A stretch of 64,000 bases of DNA from Chitinophagaceae bacterium (GTDB taxonomy: Bacteria; Bacteroidota; Bacteroidia; Chitinophagales; Chitinophagaceae): the NCBI GenBank assembly GCA_016719165.1, contig JADKAJ010000002.1, positions 934,797-998,796 on the forward strand, written 5' to 3'. A model generated the notes under the pieces. The model was not told where the DNA came from. It did not search any database and was given only the letters and a program-made list of their open reading frames with translations. This document shows positions 18,037 to 26,843 of this stretch, one piece after another. A program made the position numbers and the translations under genes. Numbering within the stretch: position 1 is the first letter of the stretch; each line of letters starts with the position of its first letter.

Positions 18037-18664
18037 CTAGCTTAATATTTCTTTTCTTTATATAGCTGTGCCATAAAATCATTGCTGCGATCGTTCGGTA
18101 AGGCCGCCATGGTGCTGCTATTTTCAGCATTTCTTCTTTTGATATATGCGGATGCAATTGTTTTATCTCTTTCAAGCTATTAACCAAAGCAATATCGCCT
18201 AAAGGAAACAGGTCAGTTCGTTGCAGGGCATGCATCAGGTATACATCAATCGTCCAGTGCCCAATTCCTTTAAGTTTAATCAGCTCTGACCTTACCTCTT
18301 CATCTGGTAGTGCCCTTAATTTTTTTAATTGAACTTTCTTCAATTGAACCGCTTCAGCCAGCCCTCTTGTGTAGCCCATTTTTTGCCGGGTGAAATAACA
18401 GGCTCTCATTTCTTCATCAGATAGCTGAAGAATTTTGGCAGGTGTTACATACCCGATTTTTTGTTTCAGTTTCTTAAAGGCAGCATAAGCAGCTGCCAGC
18501 GAAACCTGTTGTTCTAGGATGGTAAGTATTAAGGTTTGAAATGTATTAGGCCGGGTCCACAAAGGAGGATAACCATGTTGTGTAATTATTCCTTTTAGCT
18601 CCCTGTCTTTCCGGGTCAGTTTATCGCAGAGGAGGTGAAAATTAGCCGAATCAAATGTTTGCAC
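18029..18664 (-). CDS. HhH-GPD DNA glycosylase (AlkA-like), copy 1
   Basis: 211 residues of the HhH-GPD superfamily, base-excision repair of alkylated bases. The helix-hairpin-helix reads LKGIGHWTIDVYLMH, and the catalytic Asp is likely in PLGDIALV about 20 residues later. A GTG start at 18664 overlaps the stop of the enoyl-CoA hydratase gene (TAGTG), indicating translational coupling. The last codons lie in an inverted repeat. A paralogue is at 29733-30365. Confidence 0.83.
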   Translation of the reverse strand: MQTFDSANFHLLCDKLTRKDRELKGIITQHGYPPLWTRPNTFQTLILTILEQQVSLAAAYAAFKKLKQKIGYVTPAKILQLSDEEMRACYFTRQKMGYTRGLAEAVQLKKVQLKKLRALPDEEVRSELIKLKGIGHWTIDVYLMHALQRTDLFPLGDIALVNSLKEIKQLHPHISKEEMLKIAAPWRPYRTIAAMILWHSYIKKRNIKLGV

Positions 18665-19422
18665 TATTTCTTCTTGAATGTTTCGATCGCATTTTTGGTA
18701 AAATCACTTAATACCAGTTTTCCGCTTATTGCAGCTCTTTCAACAAGCAGCTTGTCCCAATGTTCTGTTCCTTTCCAGAATATTTTTTTCATTTCGGCCA
18801 TTGCTTCGGGGCTGGAGTGAACTAATAAATAACCAAGACGACTGATGGCTTCATCCATATCTTCCACGGTTGCGTACAGTTCTGCAAACAATCCCCTTTT
18901 TCTGGCCCATTCCGCACTGCGCCAGCGGGTGGCGTCAATGGCCAGTTGGGAATAAGCTGACATGCCGATTTTTCTTTCCACGGCTGGACCTACTACGAAC
19001 GGACCGATACCTACCGCCAGTTCACTGAGTTTTACTTCTGCTGCTTCTGTGGCTATCGCATAATCAACAGCGGCTGCTATGCCCACTCCGCCACCCACAC
19101 ATCTTCCGTGTATCCGCCCGATGATCAGTTTGGGACAAATGCGCATCGCATTTATTACATGGGCGAAGCCGGTAAAGAATTTCAATCCTTCCTCTTTATT
19201 CCTGATTGCCGACAGTTCATCAAAAGATGCACCGGCACAAAATGCTTTTTCCCCGGCACTGCGAAGAATGATAAGCTTTGTTTCTTCCTCGTTACCGGCA
19301 GCATGGATAGCCTGTGCCAGTTCTTCCAATATTTTTCCGGGCAGTGAATTGCTTTGCGGATGAAAGAATTCAATTATCCTGATGCCCTTGTGCAGTTCAC
19401 TTCTTACGTATGCTGTAGTCAT
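18664..19422 (-). CDS. Enoyl-CoA hydratase/isomerase family protein
   Basis: 252 residues of the crotonase fold. Oxyanion-hole segments are CAGASFDEL (about residue 62) and GRCVGGGVGIAAAVDYAIA (about 107). It lies 18 bp after paaZ on the same strand, so a role in the phenylacetate or a beta-oxidation-like route (PaaF/PaaG type) is inferred from context. Catalytic Glu positions could not be confirmed by eye. Confidence 0.82.
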   Translation of the reverse strand: MTTAYVRSELHKGIRIIEFFHPQSNSLPGKILEELAQAIHAAGNEEETKLIILRSAGEKAFCAGASFDELSAIRNKEEGLKFFTGFAHVINAMRICPKLIIGRIHGRCVGGGVGIAAAVDYAIATEAAEVKLSELAVGIGPFVVGPAVERKIGMSAYSQLAIDATRWRSAEWARKRGLFAELYATVEDMDEAISRLGYLLVHSSPEAMAEMKKIFWKGTEHWDKLLVERAAISGKLVLSDFTKNAIETFKKK

Positions 19423-19440
19423 AACTTAAAGTTTAGTCTT

Positions 19441-21516
19441 TTATTGAATCTTTTTTGCCACCATGGTCAGGATCGTTGCCAGGCCAGTCACTTCATTGGC
19501 TTCGTCGATCATTTCCACCAGCCATTTTACGATCCCTTTATCTATGTCATCACCTCTTTTGAAATCTTCTGGTTTCTCAATTACTCTTTTATCGTTGGGT
19601 AGTTTTTCCTTACAGGTAAAACGGATATGAATTTCAGCACCGGGATAAACCGGCTTGGTAAAACGTAATTCATCAATGCCATAATTTAACAACACCGGGT
19701 TCTTTTCATAGCTGTCAACAAACAATCCTGCAGCAATGCTCATGATAAAATAGCCGTGTGCCACCTGTTGCTCAAACATAGTGCCTGTAAAATCAGTTGT
19801 TTTAATATGCGCATAAAAATGATCACCACTCAAATCAGCAAAACGATCAATATCTTCTGAAGTGATCACTCTTTTTTCTGTAATGATCTGGTCGCCGATC
19901 TGTAGTTCCTCGAAATATTTTTGGAAAGGATGTTTGCCCGGGTCTTTGCCATTAGCATGAGGCTGGTATACATTGGTGATCGCTGTGATGGTTGTGGGAG
20001 AACCTTGCAAAGCGGTGCGTTGCAAATAATGCTTTACTCCTCGCAGGCCACCCATTTCTTCGCCGCCACCGGCACGACCGGGTCCGCCATGCACCAGCAA
20101 AGGCAAGGGTGAACCATGTCCAGTACTTTCTTTTGCACATTCATTATTCAGCACCAGGATCCTTCCGTGATGGGAGGCGGCCCCTACCACATATTGTTTT
20201 GCCTCTTTGTAATCAGCAGTGACAATAGTGGAGACAAGGCTTCCTTTACCCAGTTTGCTTAGTACAATGGCATCATCCATATTTTTATACGGCATAATGG
20301 TGCTTACCGGGCCAAATGCTTCTATATTATGAGGCTCGTAAGATGAATGAGGTTTTTCATTTAGTAATAATACCGGCGACATGAAAGCGCCTTTATTGGC
20401 ATCGGCATCTATCACTTCCACGCTGTCCAATGAACCATATACGATTTGAGAAGAGGCCAGTAATTTTTGTACCTGTTCCTTTACTTCATTACGCTGGGTT
20501 TGCCCGGCAAGGCTTCCCATCCTTACTTTTTCATTGAGCGGATTACCGATAGCGGTTTGTGATAATGAGGTGCCGATCGCTTTCCACACGTCTTCCATTT
20601 TGTTTTCGGGAACAAATATCCTGCGGATGCCGGTACAGCGCTGCCCGGCTTTAAGGGTCATTTCCTTTCGTATCTCTTTTATAAAGATGTCCCACTCCGG
20701 TTTATCGGGAGTTACATCCGCACCCAGCACAATACAATTGAGACTGTCTGCTTCCATATTGAATGGAACATTGTTGTCTAGTATGGCAGGCGTTTTTTTC
20801 AGCATGGAACCAGTAGAGGCACTTCCGGTAAATGTTATGATGTCTTGTGATGTGACGTGGTTTAAAAGATCTCCGGCACTGCCACATATTAGTTGTAATG
20901 CACCTTCCGGCAAAATCTTTGAAGCAATGATCTCTTTGACAAATGCTTCCGTTAAATAAGAAGTAACAGTGGCGGGTTTTACAATGGCAGGCACACCAGC
21001 CAGCAGGTTCACTGCAATTTTTTCCAGCATTCCCCACACAGGAAAATTAAAAGCATTGATATGTATGGCCACTCCTTCTTTCGGAACAAGTATATGTGTT
21101 CCCATGAAGGTATTGTTCTTGCTCAGGTTGTGACTTTCACCGTCTATACAAAATACTTCATCCGGAAATTTCCGGCGCAATGATGCATTGGCAAATAAAT
21201 TACCGATTCCTCCTTCAATATCTACCCAGCTATCTGCTTTAGTGGCACCTGTCTGGTAACTGATTGTATAAAATTTCTCCAGGTGATTCCTGAGGTGCAG
21301 TGCTAAAGCTTTCAGCATATTACCCCGCTGGTGAAACGTCATCTTTCGTAACGCAGGGTTACCTGTAGTTCTGCCATATTCAATAATACTTTTGAAATCC
21401 AGTCCTTTGGTGCTGGCAGCAGCAACAGGAGCACCGGTTACGGCATTATAAAGTAATTGCCCTTCCCCGTCACCCGTTACCCAGTTACCGGTAATATAGT
21501 TCTCCAGTTTCGTCAT
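19441..21516 (-). CDS. paaZ: Bifunctional aldehyde dehydrogenase / enoyl-CoA hydratase, PaaZ type
   Basis: 691 residues from MTKLEN at 21516 (frame open to 21528). The N-terminal two thirds is an ALDH domain with the catalytic Cys in AGQRCTGIRR and ITFTGSAST for cofactor binding. The C-terminal third is a MaoC-like hotdog hydratase with FADLSGDHFYAH. In phenylacetate catabolism PaaZ opens the oxepin-CoA ring and oxidises the aldehyde. No paaABCDE genes are in the window, so the pathway must be completed elsewhere or the enzyme serves another route. Heads an operon with the hydratase and glycosylase genes. Confidence 0.92.
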   Translation of the reverse strand: MTKLENYITGNWVTGDGEGQLLYNAVTGAPVAAASTKGLDFKSIIEYGRTTGNPALRKMTFHQRGNMLKALALHLRNHLEKFYTISYQTGATKADSWVDIEGGIGNLFANASLRRKFPDEVFCIDGESHNLSKNNTFMGTHILVPKEGVAIHINAFNFPVWGMLEKIAVNLLAGVPAIVKPATVTSYLTEAFVKEIIASKILPEGALQLICGSAGDLLNHVTSQDIITFTGSASTGSMLKKTPAILDNNVPFNMEADSLNCIVLGADVTPDKPEWDIFIKEIRKEMTLKAGQRCTGIRRIFVPENKMEDVWKAIGTSLSQTAIGNPLNEKVRMGSLAGQTQRNEVKEQVQKLLASSQIVYGSLDSVEVIDADANKGAFMSPVLLLNEKPHSSYEPHNIEAFGPVSTIMPYKNMDDAIVLSKLGKGSLVSTIVTADYKEAKQYVVGAASHHGRILVLNNECAKESTGHGSPLPLLVHGGPGRAGGGEEMGGLRGVKHYLQRTALQGSPTTITAITNVYQPHANGKDPGKHPFQKYFEELQIGDQIITEKRVITSEDIDRFADLSGDHFYAHIKTTDFTGTMFEQQVAHGYFIMSIAAGLFVDSYEKNPVLLNYGIDELRFTKPVYPGAEIHIRFTCKEKLPNDKRVIEKPEDFKRGDDIDKGIVKWLVEMIDEANEVTGLATILTMVAKKIQ

Positions 21517-21605
21517 ATATGCAAGCATTATATAAGCGAAATTACCTGAATTGTAAAAACCATTAAAGAATGATTTTTATCATACGTATTGGAATCCGCG
21601 GCGTT

Positions 21606-21613
21606 TACCTTTG
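21606..21613 (+). promoter_or_regulatory. -7 promoter box
   Basis: TACCTTTG fits TAnnTTTG 21 nt before the ATG at 21635. The nearest upstream TTG (21589) is closer than usual, so only the -7 box is claimed. Confidence 0.4.
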
Positions 21614-21634
21614 CTGTTCAAAAAAAACCTGTAT

Positions 21635-22021
21635 ATGAAAAAAATTGTTTTGTTAATTATGGCAGTTGCAACATTGGTTATTGCTAATCCTGTACAAGCA
21701 CAGGAAAAAGCCAAATGGAACGAAAAGGAGGCTTTTCATGAAATAATGAGTAAAACTTTTCATCCGGCTGAAGAAGGAAAGTTGGAACCGATAAAAAGCC
21801 GCAGTGCTGAAATGGTTGACATAGCAACAGCCTGGAAAAACTCAACTGCACCGGAAGGGTATAACCAAAAGGCAATACAAAAGAACCTGAAAAGCCTGGT
21901 GAAAGATGCCAAAAAATTAAATAAACTGGTAAAGAAAAACGCTGCTGATGCTGATATTAAAGCACAATTAGTAGAACTTCACACCCTCTTTCATGAGATA
22001 ACAGAAAAATGTGAACATTAA
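21635..22021 (+). CDS. Hypothetical periplasmic helical protein
   Basis: 128 residues: signal peptide (1-23, ending VQAQ) followed by a Lys-rich, mostly helical domain with FHEIMSKTFHP and a His-rich end (LHTLFHEITEKCEH). No named family recognised, though cytochrome-c'-like or DUF-type helical bundles are conceivable (no CxxCH present). The ATG at 21635 is preferred over the TTG at 21611, which lies in the -7 box. Followed 11 bp later by a lipoprotein gene. Confidence 0.72.
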   Translation: MKKIVLLIMAVATLVIANPVQAQEKAKWNEKEAFHEIMSKTFHPAEEGKLEPIKSRSAEMVDIATAWKNSTAPEGYNQKAIQKNLKSLVKDAKKLNKLVKKNAADADIKAQLVELHTLFHEITEKCEH

Positions 22022-22032
22022 AAAAGAATGGT

Positions 22033-22521
22033 ATGCTAAAAAAAATCTTGATTGCTTTCCTGGCTATGGTCATTATCACAGCCTGTAATAACGAAAAATC
22101 CGGGGAAGACCATACAGGGCATGGCCCCCAAAAAGAAGCCCCAAAGAATGCTGCTGACAGTCTTTATAATGATGTAATGGCCGGTCATGATGAAGTGATG
22201 CCAAAAATGGGAAAAATAAGAGGGGCGCAAAAAGAAGCACAACTAATGCTTGACTCTATTGCCAAACTACCGGCAAAGGCACAAACTGCGGCAGCTGCAT
22301 TAAAAGCAAAACTGGAGTCGCTTATCAATGACCTGAACTATGCAGATTTTGCCATGGATAAATGGATGGTGGAATTCAACATGGATTCTGCAAAAGATAA
22401 TATAGAACAAAGGGTGAAATACCTGGCGGAAGAAAAACTGAAAGTGACCAAAGTAAAAGAGGCAGTCCTGGGTGGACTGGCCAAAGCAGATTCTTTGCTT
22501 AAGGCCAAAGGGATCAAATAG
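22033..22521 (+). CDS. Hypothetical coiled-coil lipoprotein
   Basis: 162 residues with a lipobox ITAC at about residues 15-18, then a His/Lys-rich linker and a long Ala/Lys-rich helix (residues 60-155) likely to form a coiled coil. Function unknown. Probably co-transcribed with the helical exported protein upstream. Its stop overlaps the end of the convergent gene by 8 bp. Confidence 0.75.
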   Translation: MLKKILIAFLAMVIITACNNEKSGEDHTGHGPQKEAPKNAADSLYNDVMAGHDEVMPKMGKIRGAQKEAQLMLDSIAKLPAKAQTAAAALKAKLESLINDLNYADFAMDKWMVEFNMDSAKDNIEQRVKYLAEEKLKVTKVKEAVLGGLAKADSLLKAKGIK

Positions 22522-22993
22522 TTTCTGGTTCCACCCCGAATTGTCGCAGGTGGTGCAGTGCATGTTTGAAAAGTAACTGCACATTTTGCTCAAAATTCAG
22601 GTCGCCGAAAAAAGGATTCCGGGTTATTAATGCGGGGTTCTTTTCAAAAGCTTCAAAAAAATAAATCAATTCCAGTTGCAGGGCGCCGATGGCGCCTTGC
22701 ACTGTTTTATGCACTAATGGGGCAGGCTCTTCACCCATCAGCGGGTTTTTGGTATTTTCTTTAAAAGGTTTGTCGCTCATCATAAACTCCCGCATCCGGT
22801 CAAGATTTTCGGGGGGAGTGATGATGGTATCAATTTTCAGCCTGCCGCTGGCATTACGAACCGCATCACCACCATAATGTTCTATCATTTGCTGCACATT
22901 CATTTTGCCCCATTTTGGAGATGTGGATGGATCCAGCCGTTGGAGCAACGGGACCAATTTGGTGCGAAGAAAATTTTCTTTCTCTAAACTCAT
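22514..22993 (-). CDS. DinB-like / DUF1569-type protein
   Basis: 159 residues from ATG at 22993. Three spaced His residues (MIEHYGG near residue 37 and LFKHALHHLRQFG near the C-terminus) fit the metal site of DinB-superfamily four-helix bundles. Family members include thiol transferases and uncharacterised metal proteins; the activity here is unknown. Confidence 0.68.
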   Translation of the reverse strand: MSLEKENFLRTKLVPLLQRLDPSTSPKWGKMNVQQMIEHYGGDAVRNASGRLKIDTIITPPENLDRMREFMMSDKPFKENTKNPLMGEEPAPLVHKTVQGAIGALQLELIYFFEAFEKNPALITRNPFFGDLNFEQNVQLLFKHALHHLRQFGVEPETI

Positions 22994-23206
22994 CTGCAAT
23001 ACATTCAATCAGGCAATTTACAAAAGATTTAAATATTTAACGGCAGGTATTTATTCAGAATGTATAGTATGTGTTAGGTTAATTTGTTACTAAAGTTGCT
23101 GTATATTCTTCAGTCAGAACTATTGTTGATAAATAATATGGCCTGATGATTTATTCATCAGGTCATATTGCAAAATACATTTTGTAGACAGAAGTAAATT
23201 TAATTG

Positions 23207-23536
23207 TTAATACAATAAAAAATTCACCGTTAGTTTTCCTTTTGTGGCTTTATACGCCTGATAGTTTATTGTGATTATTTTTTTATACCAGTCTGTATGC
23301 CAGAAAGTATCAACATTGCCGCCTTTAATTTTGAATCCTGATATGATAAAGGTATCATCAGCGCTACCTTTAATATCTACTTTCAATGTCGTTGGGTAAG
23401 TTTTATCGGTTTTGATATTAATTATTGTGTCTTTGCCCAATTCATTTATGATTATATGCTTTATTTCAGCTCTCTGTCTGCATGAAATGCTTACAGCTAC
23501 TAATGCTATTATTGTAAAAAAAAATTCAATTTTCAT
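23207..23536 (-). CDS. Small hypothetical lipoprotein
   Basis: 109 residues with a lipoprotein signal (VSISC at residues 15-19) and a short beta-rich body. No family recognised. Stands alone; 213 bp of unremarkable AT-rich sequence lies between it and 22994, and the same on its upstream side to 23729. Confidence 0.65.
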   Translation of the reverse strand: MKIEFFFTIIALVAVSISCRQRAEIKHIIINELGKDTIINIKTDKTYPTTLKVDIKGSADDTFIISGFKIKGGNVDTFWHTDWYKKIITINYQAYKATKGKLTVNFLLY

Positions 23537-23729
23537 AATAGATTTTTAATCTGTTGGAACTAATTGAGAATTTGGAAGTATTTCTGATTTAAAGCCCAAT
23601 TGGATGACAAAATAGTTGATTGACAAGTTGCAAACAATAACACAAACTGGTAATTTTTCGAGAACCGATTTATTAGGCTTGATTGCAACTTTGGCCCATG
23701 GCTCACCGGTTTTTTCTTAAATTGCAGCA

Positions 23730-24851
23730 ATGTCCAGCAAGCTCCGACTTTTCACCAAGCGGTTTTTTATTTATTCCAATGTTATCGTTGTATTCATTTT
23801 CATTTTATCCTGCCTGGTGCCTTATCTCAATCCGCAGACATGGTGGTTTATCTCTTTTTTCGGACTGGCATTTCCTTTTTTACTTTTACTGGTTATCTTT
23901 TTTTTACTGGGCTGGTTAATGATCTTAAAACCACGGCTGGCACTGATTTCTTTTGTAGCCCTGCTGGTGGGTATAAAAAGTATAGCTGTTTTTTTTGCCT
24001 TTCATAACCCCCGGGCCTTTAACTATGATAAAGAACCCGGTACGCTGCGGGTGGTTAGCTGGAATGTAGCCAGGTTTATTGAATTAAAGCGAAATACCAA
24101 TAAAGGAAGTGAAACAAGGCTTAAGATGTTCGAGCTGCTTAAACAACAAAATGCAGATGTATTATGCCTGCAGGAGTTTCATACGTCCACTAACCCGGAA
24201 TATTATAATAACATAGAAAAAATACAAAAAGAACTGGGCTATCCTTTTTATTATTTTTCGTTTGATGAAGACGGGGACAATCATTATTACAGTTCCATCA
24301 TATTTTCCCGGTACCCGATCGTTGACAGCGGCCGCATCCGTTATCCACGGCCCACCTTACCCGACGTTTTATTGCATGCCGATATAAAAGTGAATAAGGA
24401 TACGCTGCGTTTTTATACGACCCACCTGCAATCATTACAGTTTGGCAAAAATGATTACCGGAGTATTGAGAAGATCAAAGCGGCAGAAGACAGTCTTCTG
24501 CCCAGTTCCAGGAGTATTCTGTCAAAACTGAAAAGAGGGATCTCCAATCGTAGTATACAGGCTGATATTGTTAACGAAGTGATTGGTAACAGCCCGCATC
24601 CGGTGCTGGTATGTGCTGATCTTAACGATGTACCCAACTCGTACACTTATTTTACTGTTAAAGGCGATATGCAGGATGCTTTCCTGAAGAAAGGAACAGG
24701 TATCGGAAGAACTTTTTCCGGGCTTTCTCCTACCTTGCGCATCGATTTCATTTTTGCCGATAATGCTATTAAGATAAAACAGTTCAGAAGGGTTACTAAA
24801 AAATATTCTGATCACTATATGCTGGTGGCGGATGTGGAATTGAAAAAATAA
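23730..24851 (+). CDS. Endonuclease/exonuclease/phosphatase-family membrane protein
   Basis: 373 residues. Two to three N-terminal membrane helices (residues 12-85), then an EEP domain: VVSWNVARF, LCLQEFH (catalytic Glu), FSRYPIVDS, TTHLQS, CADLNDVPNS (Asp/Asn pair), and SDHYMLVADVE with the general-base His. Such membrane-anchored EEP proteins are common in Bacteroidota; the substrate may be a nucleic acid or a phospholipid-type phosphodiester and is unresolved. Confidence 0.85.
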   Translation: MSSKLRLFTKRFFIYSNVIVVFIFILSCLVPYLNPQTWWFISFFGLAFPFLLLLVIFFLLGWLMILKPRLALISFVALLVGIKSIAVFFAFHNPRAFNYDKEPGTLRVVSWNVARFIELKRNTNKGSETRLKMFELLKQQNADVLCLQEFHTSTNPEYYNNIEKIQKELGYPFYYFSFDEDGDNHYYSSIIFSRYPIVDSGRIRYPRPTLPDVLLHADIKVNKDTLRFYTTHLQSLQFGKNDYRSIEKIKAAEDSLLPSSRSILSKLKRGISNRSIQADIVNEVIGNSPHPVLVCADLNDVPNSYTYFTVKGDMQDAFLKKGTGIGRTFSGLSPTLRIDFIFADNAIKIKQFRRVTKKYSDHYMLVADVELKK

Positions 24852-24869
24852 ATACGAATGGTATCTTCG
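24840..24869 (+). promoter_or_regulatory. Promoter of the cysS leader
   Basis: TTG at 24840-24842, 19-nt spacer, then TATCTTCG at 24862-24869, a one-mismatch match to TAnnTTTG. It ends 5 nt before the leader-peptide ATG at 24875. Confidence 0.5.
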
Positions 24870-24874
24870 CTGTC

Positions 24875-24928
24875 ATGAATTTCAAATTCACATACCGCTG
24901 CTGTTGTTGTTGCTTCCGGGCCTGCTGA
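24875..24928 (+). CDS. Cysteine-run leader peptide upstream of cysS
   Basis: A 17-residue ORF reading MNFKFTYRCCCCCFRAC, with five consecutive Cys codons (TGC TGT TGT TGT TGC at 24899-24913) and a final Cys before the stop. It begins just behind a promoter match and ends inside mutually exclusive GC-rich stems, 125 bp before cysS. The inferred role is to sense charged tRNA-Cys by ribosome stalling. Too short for normal gene callers. Confidence 0.75.
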   Translation: MNFKFTYRCCCCCFRAC

Positions 24929-24952
24929 TGCCCACGGCCCTGCATTTGGGCC
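24918..24952 (+). promoter_or_regulatory. Attenuator-like alternative hairpins before cysS
   Basis: GGGCC (24918-24922), GGCCC (24936-24940) and GGGCC (24948-24952) can pair 1:2 or 2:3 but not both. The first arm overlaps the leader peptide's last codons. A long T run after the 2:3 stem is lacking, so the exact output (termination or translation) is open. Confidence 0.55.
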
Positions 24953-25053
24953 CTCTAAATCAAACTATTTTAATCATCTTTGCGGTACTTTAAATGTAAC
25001 AGGATAAACTGGTTACAGGCTACTGTACCACAGACTGTTCAATACAATAATTT

Positions 25054-26547
25054 ATGAGTCAACTGAAAGTATATAATTCATTAACCAGGCAAAAAGAAAT
25101 TTTCAAACCGATCACTTCCGGTCATGTGGGCATGTATGTGTGCGGACCTACCGTAAGCGGTGAAAGCCACCTGGGGCATGCAAGGCCTTATATTACGTTT
25201 GATGTTGTCTATCGTTACCTGACCTATTTGGGTAATAAGGTCCGGTATGTCCGCAACATTACAGATGCCGGGCATTTTGAAGAAGAGGGAAGAGAGGCGG
25301 TTGACAAAATCGCTACGAAAGCAGTATTGGAAAAGCTGGAACCAATGGAATTGGTACAGAAATATACCAACCTGTTTCATTGGGCGATGGCACAGTTCAA
25401 TACAATCTCCCCATCTATTGAACCTACTGCAACAGGACATATTGTGGAGCAGGTAGAAATGATCAAACAGATCATTGAAGCCGGCTTTGGGTACGAAGTG
25501 AATGGCTCTGTCTATTTTGATGTGAAAAAGTATGCAGCCTCACATGATTATGGAAAACTGAGCGGACGGGTGATTGATGACCTGCTGGAAACAACAAGGG
25601 AACTGGAAGGGCAGGAAGAGAAAAGGGACAGGGCAGATTTTGCCTTATGGAAAGCGGCAGCACCGGAACATATCATGCGGTGGCAAAGTCCCTGGGGTGT
25701 GGGATATCCCGGCTGGCATATAGAATGTTCCGCTATGGCCACAAAATACCTGGGAGCACAATTTGATATTCACGGTGGTGGAATGGACCTGTTGTTTCCG
25801 CATCATGAAAGTGAAATAGCGCAAAGTACGATCTGCAATCACACAGCCCCGGTTCGTTACTGGATCCATAATAATATGATCACCATTAATGGCCGCAAGA
25901 TGGGGAAGAGTTATAATAATGTGATCAAGCTGACGGAGCTGTTCAGCGGAAATCATCCCATATTGGAAAAAGCGTATCACCCGATGACGATTCGTTTTTT
26001 CATATTGCAGACACATTACCGGAGCACACTTGATTTCAGTAATGAAGCATTGCAGGCTTCGGAGAAGGGATTGAAACGATTGTGGGAGGCGCATGAAAAG
26101 CTGCAGGCAATGCATTACGAGCCACAGGAAGGAACAACGGACCCCGAACTGGAATCCCGTATCCCGAAACTGGTAGCCGAATTCAATGAGTTCATGGATG
26201 ATGATTTCAGCACCGCAAAAGTAATGGCCAACATGTTTGAGATCGTACCGGTTATAAATTCGATGAAGGACAAAACAATTCCTGTCTCCGCCATTTCAAA
26301 ACAGACCTTTGAATTGCTGCAAGGCAGTTTTAAAACCTGGCTGGAAGATATATTCGGGTTGAAGTCTGTCAGCGAAGCTGATAATGCCCGATTGCAGGGA
26401 GTGATGCAGTTGCTGATCGATATCCGTAAGGAAGCAAAAGGAAAAAAAGATTTTGTCACCTCCGATAAGATCAGAAATCAGCTGGCCCAGTTAGGAATCA
26501 CCCTGAAGGATGAGAAGGGTGGCGACATGAGCTGGAGTGTGGAATAG
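25054..26547 (+). CDS. cysS: Cysteinyl-tRNA synthetase
   Basis: Class I synthetase charging tRNA-Cys. The HIGH motif appears as HLGHARP (about residue 31), zinc ligands as CGPT, ECSAMA and HHESE, and KMSKS as KMGKS near residue 270. C-terminal DALR-type helices follow. 497 residues, intact. Preceded by a cysteine-rich leader peptide that would match its product's role in cysteine supply. Confidence 0.96.
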   Translation: MSQLKVYNSLTRQKEIFKPITSGHVGMYVCGPTVSGESHLGHARPYITFDVVYRYLTYLGNKVRYVRNITDAGHFEEEGREAVDKIATKAVLEKLEPMELVQKYTNLFHWAMAQFNTISPSIEPTATGHIVEQVEMIKQIIEAGFGYEVNGSVYFDVKKYAASHDYGKLSGRVIDDLLETTRELEGQEEKRDRADFALWKAAAPEHIMRWQSPWGVGYPGWHIECSAMATKYLGAQFDIHGGGMDLLFPHHESEIAQSTICNHTAPVRYWIHNNMITINGRKMGKSYNNVIKLTELFSGNHPILEKAYHPMTIRFFILQTHYRSTLDFSNEALQASEKGLKRLWEAHEKLQAMHYEPQEGTTDPELESRIPKLVAEFNEFMDDDFSTAKVMANMFEIVPVINSMKDKTIPVSAISKQTFELLQGSFKTWLEDIFGLKSVSEADNARLQGVMQLLIDIRKEAKGKKDFVTSDKIRNQLAQLGITLKDEKGGDMSWSVE

Positions 26548-26580
26548 GGAGGAAGTAGTATTCCTGAATGAATTGAAGTA

Positions 26581-26714
26581 AAGAGGCTGTCTGAGAAGCA
26601 AACAAATTTGTCACATTGAGTTTATCGAAATGCGTACAAATTTGTTTACCAATCAATGTCATATTTCGGCTTTGCTCAATATGACATTGATTAGGGCTTC
26701 TCAGACAACCTTTT
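26581..26714. repeat. Nested inverted-repeat element
   Basis: Outer arms 26581-26599 and 26696-26714 pair with about two mismatches (core GTCTGAGAAGC). Inside are two perfect hairpins: AAACAAATTTGT (26600-26611) with 26636-26647, and AATCAATGTCATAT (26651-26664) with 26679-26692. A three-way junction results. It lies between cysS and the fasciclin gene, and ends in TTTTTAAT, so it may also terminate cysS transcription. Looks like a small dispersed (MITE-like) element. Confidence 0.7.
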
Positions 26715-26843
26715 TAATTTTCCCTTAAACAAACTCACTCCGCCAAAACATCAACTCACTCCCCGAAACTGACGATTCACTCCTGCTTTGTTTCTCTTTT
26801 CCACTGGATCATGTTAATATGATTAAACAAAAATTATTTTAAC

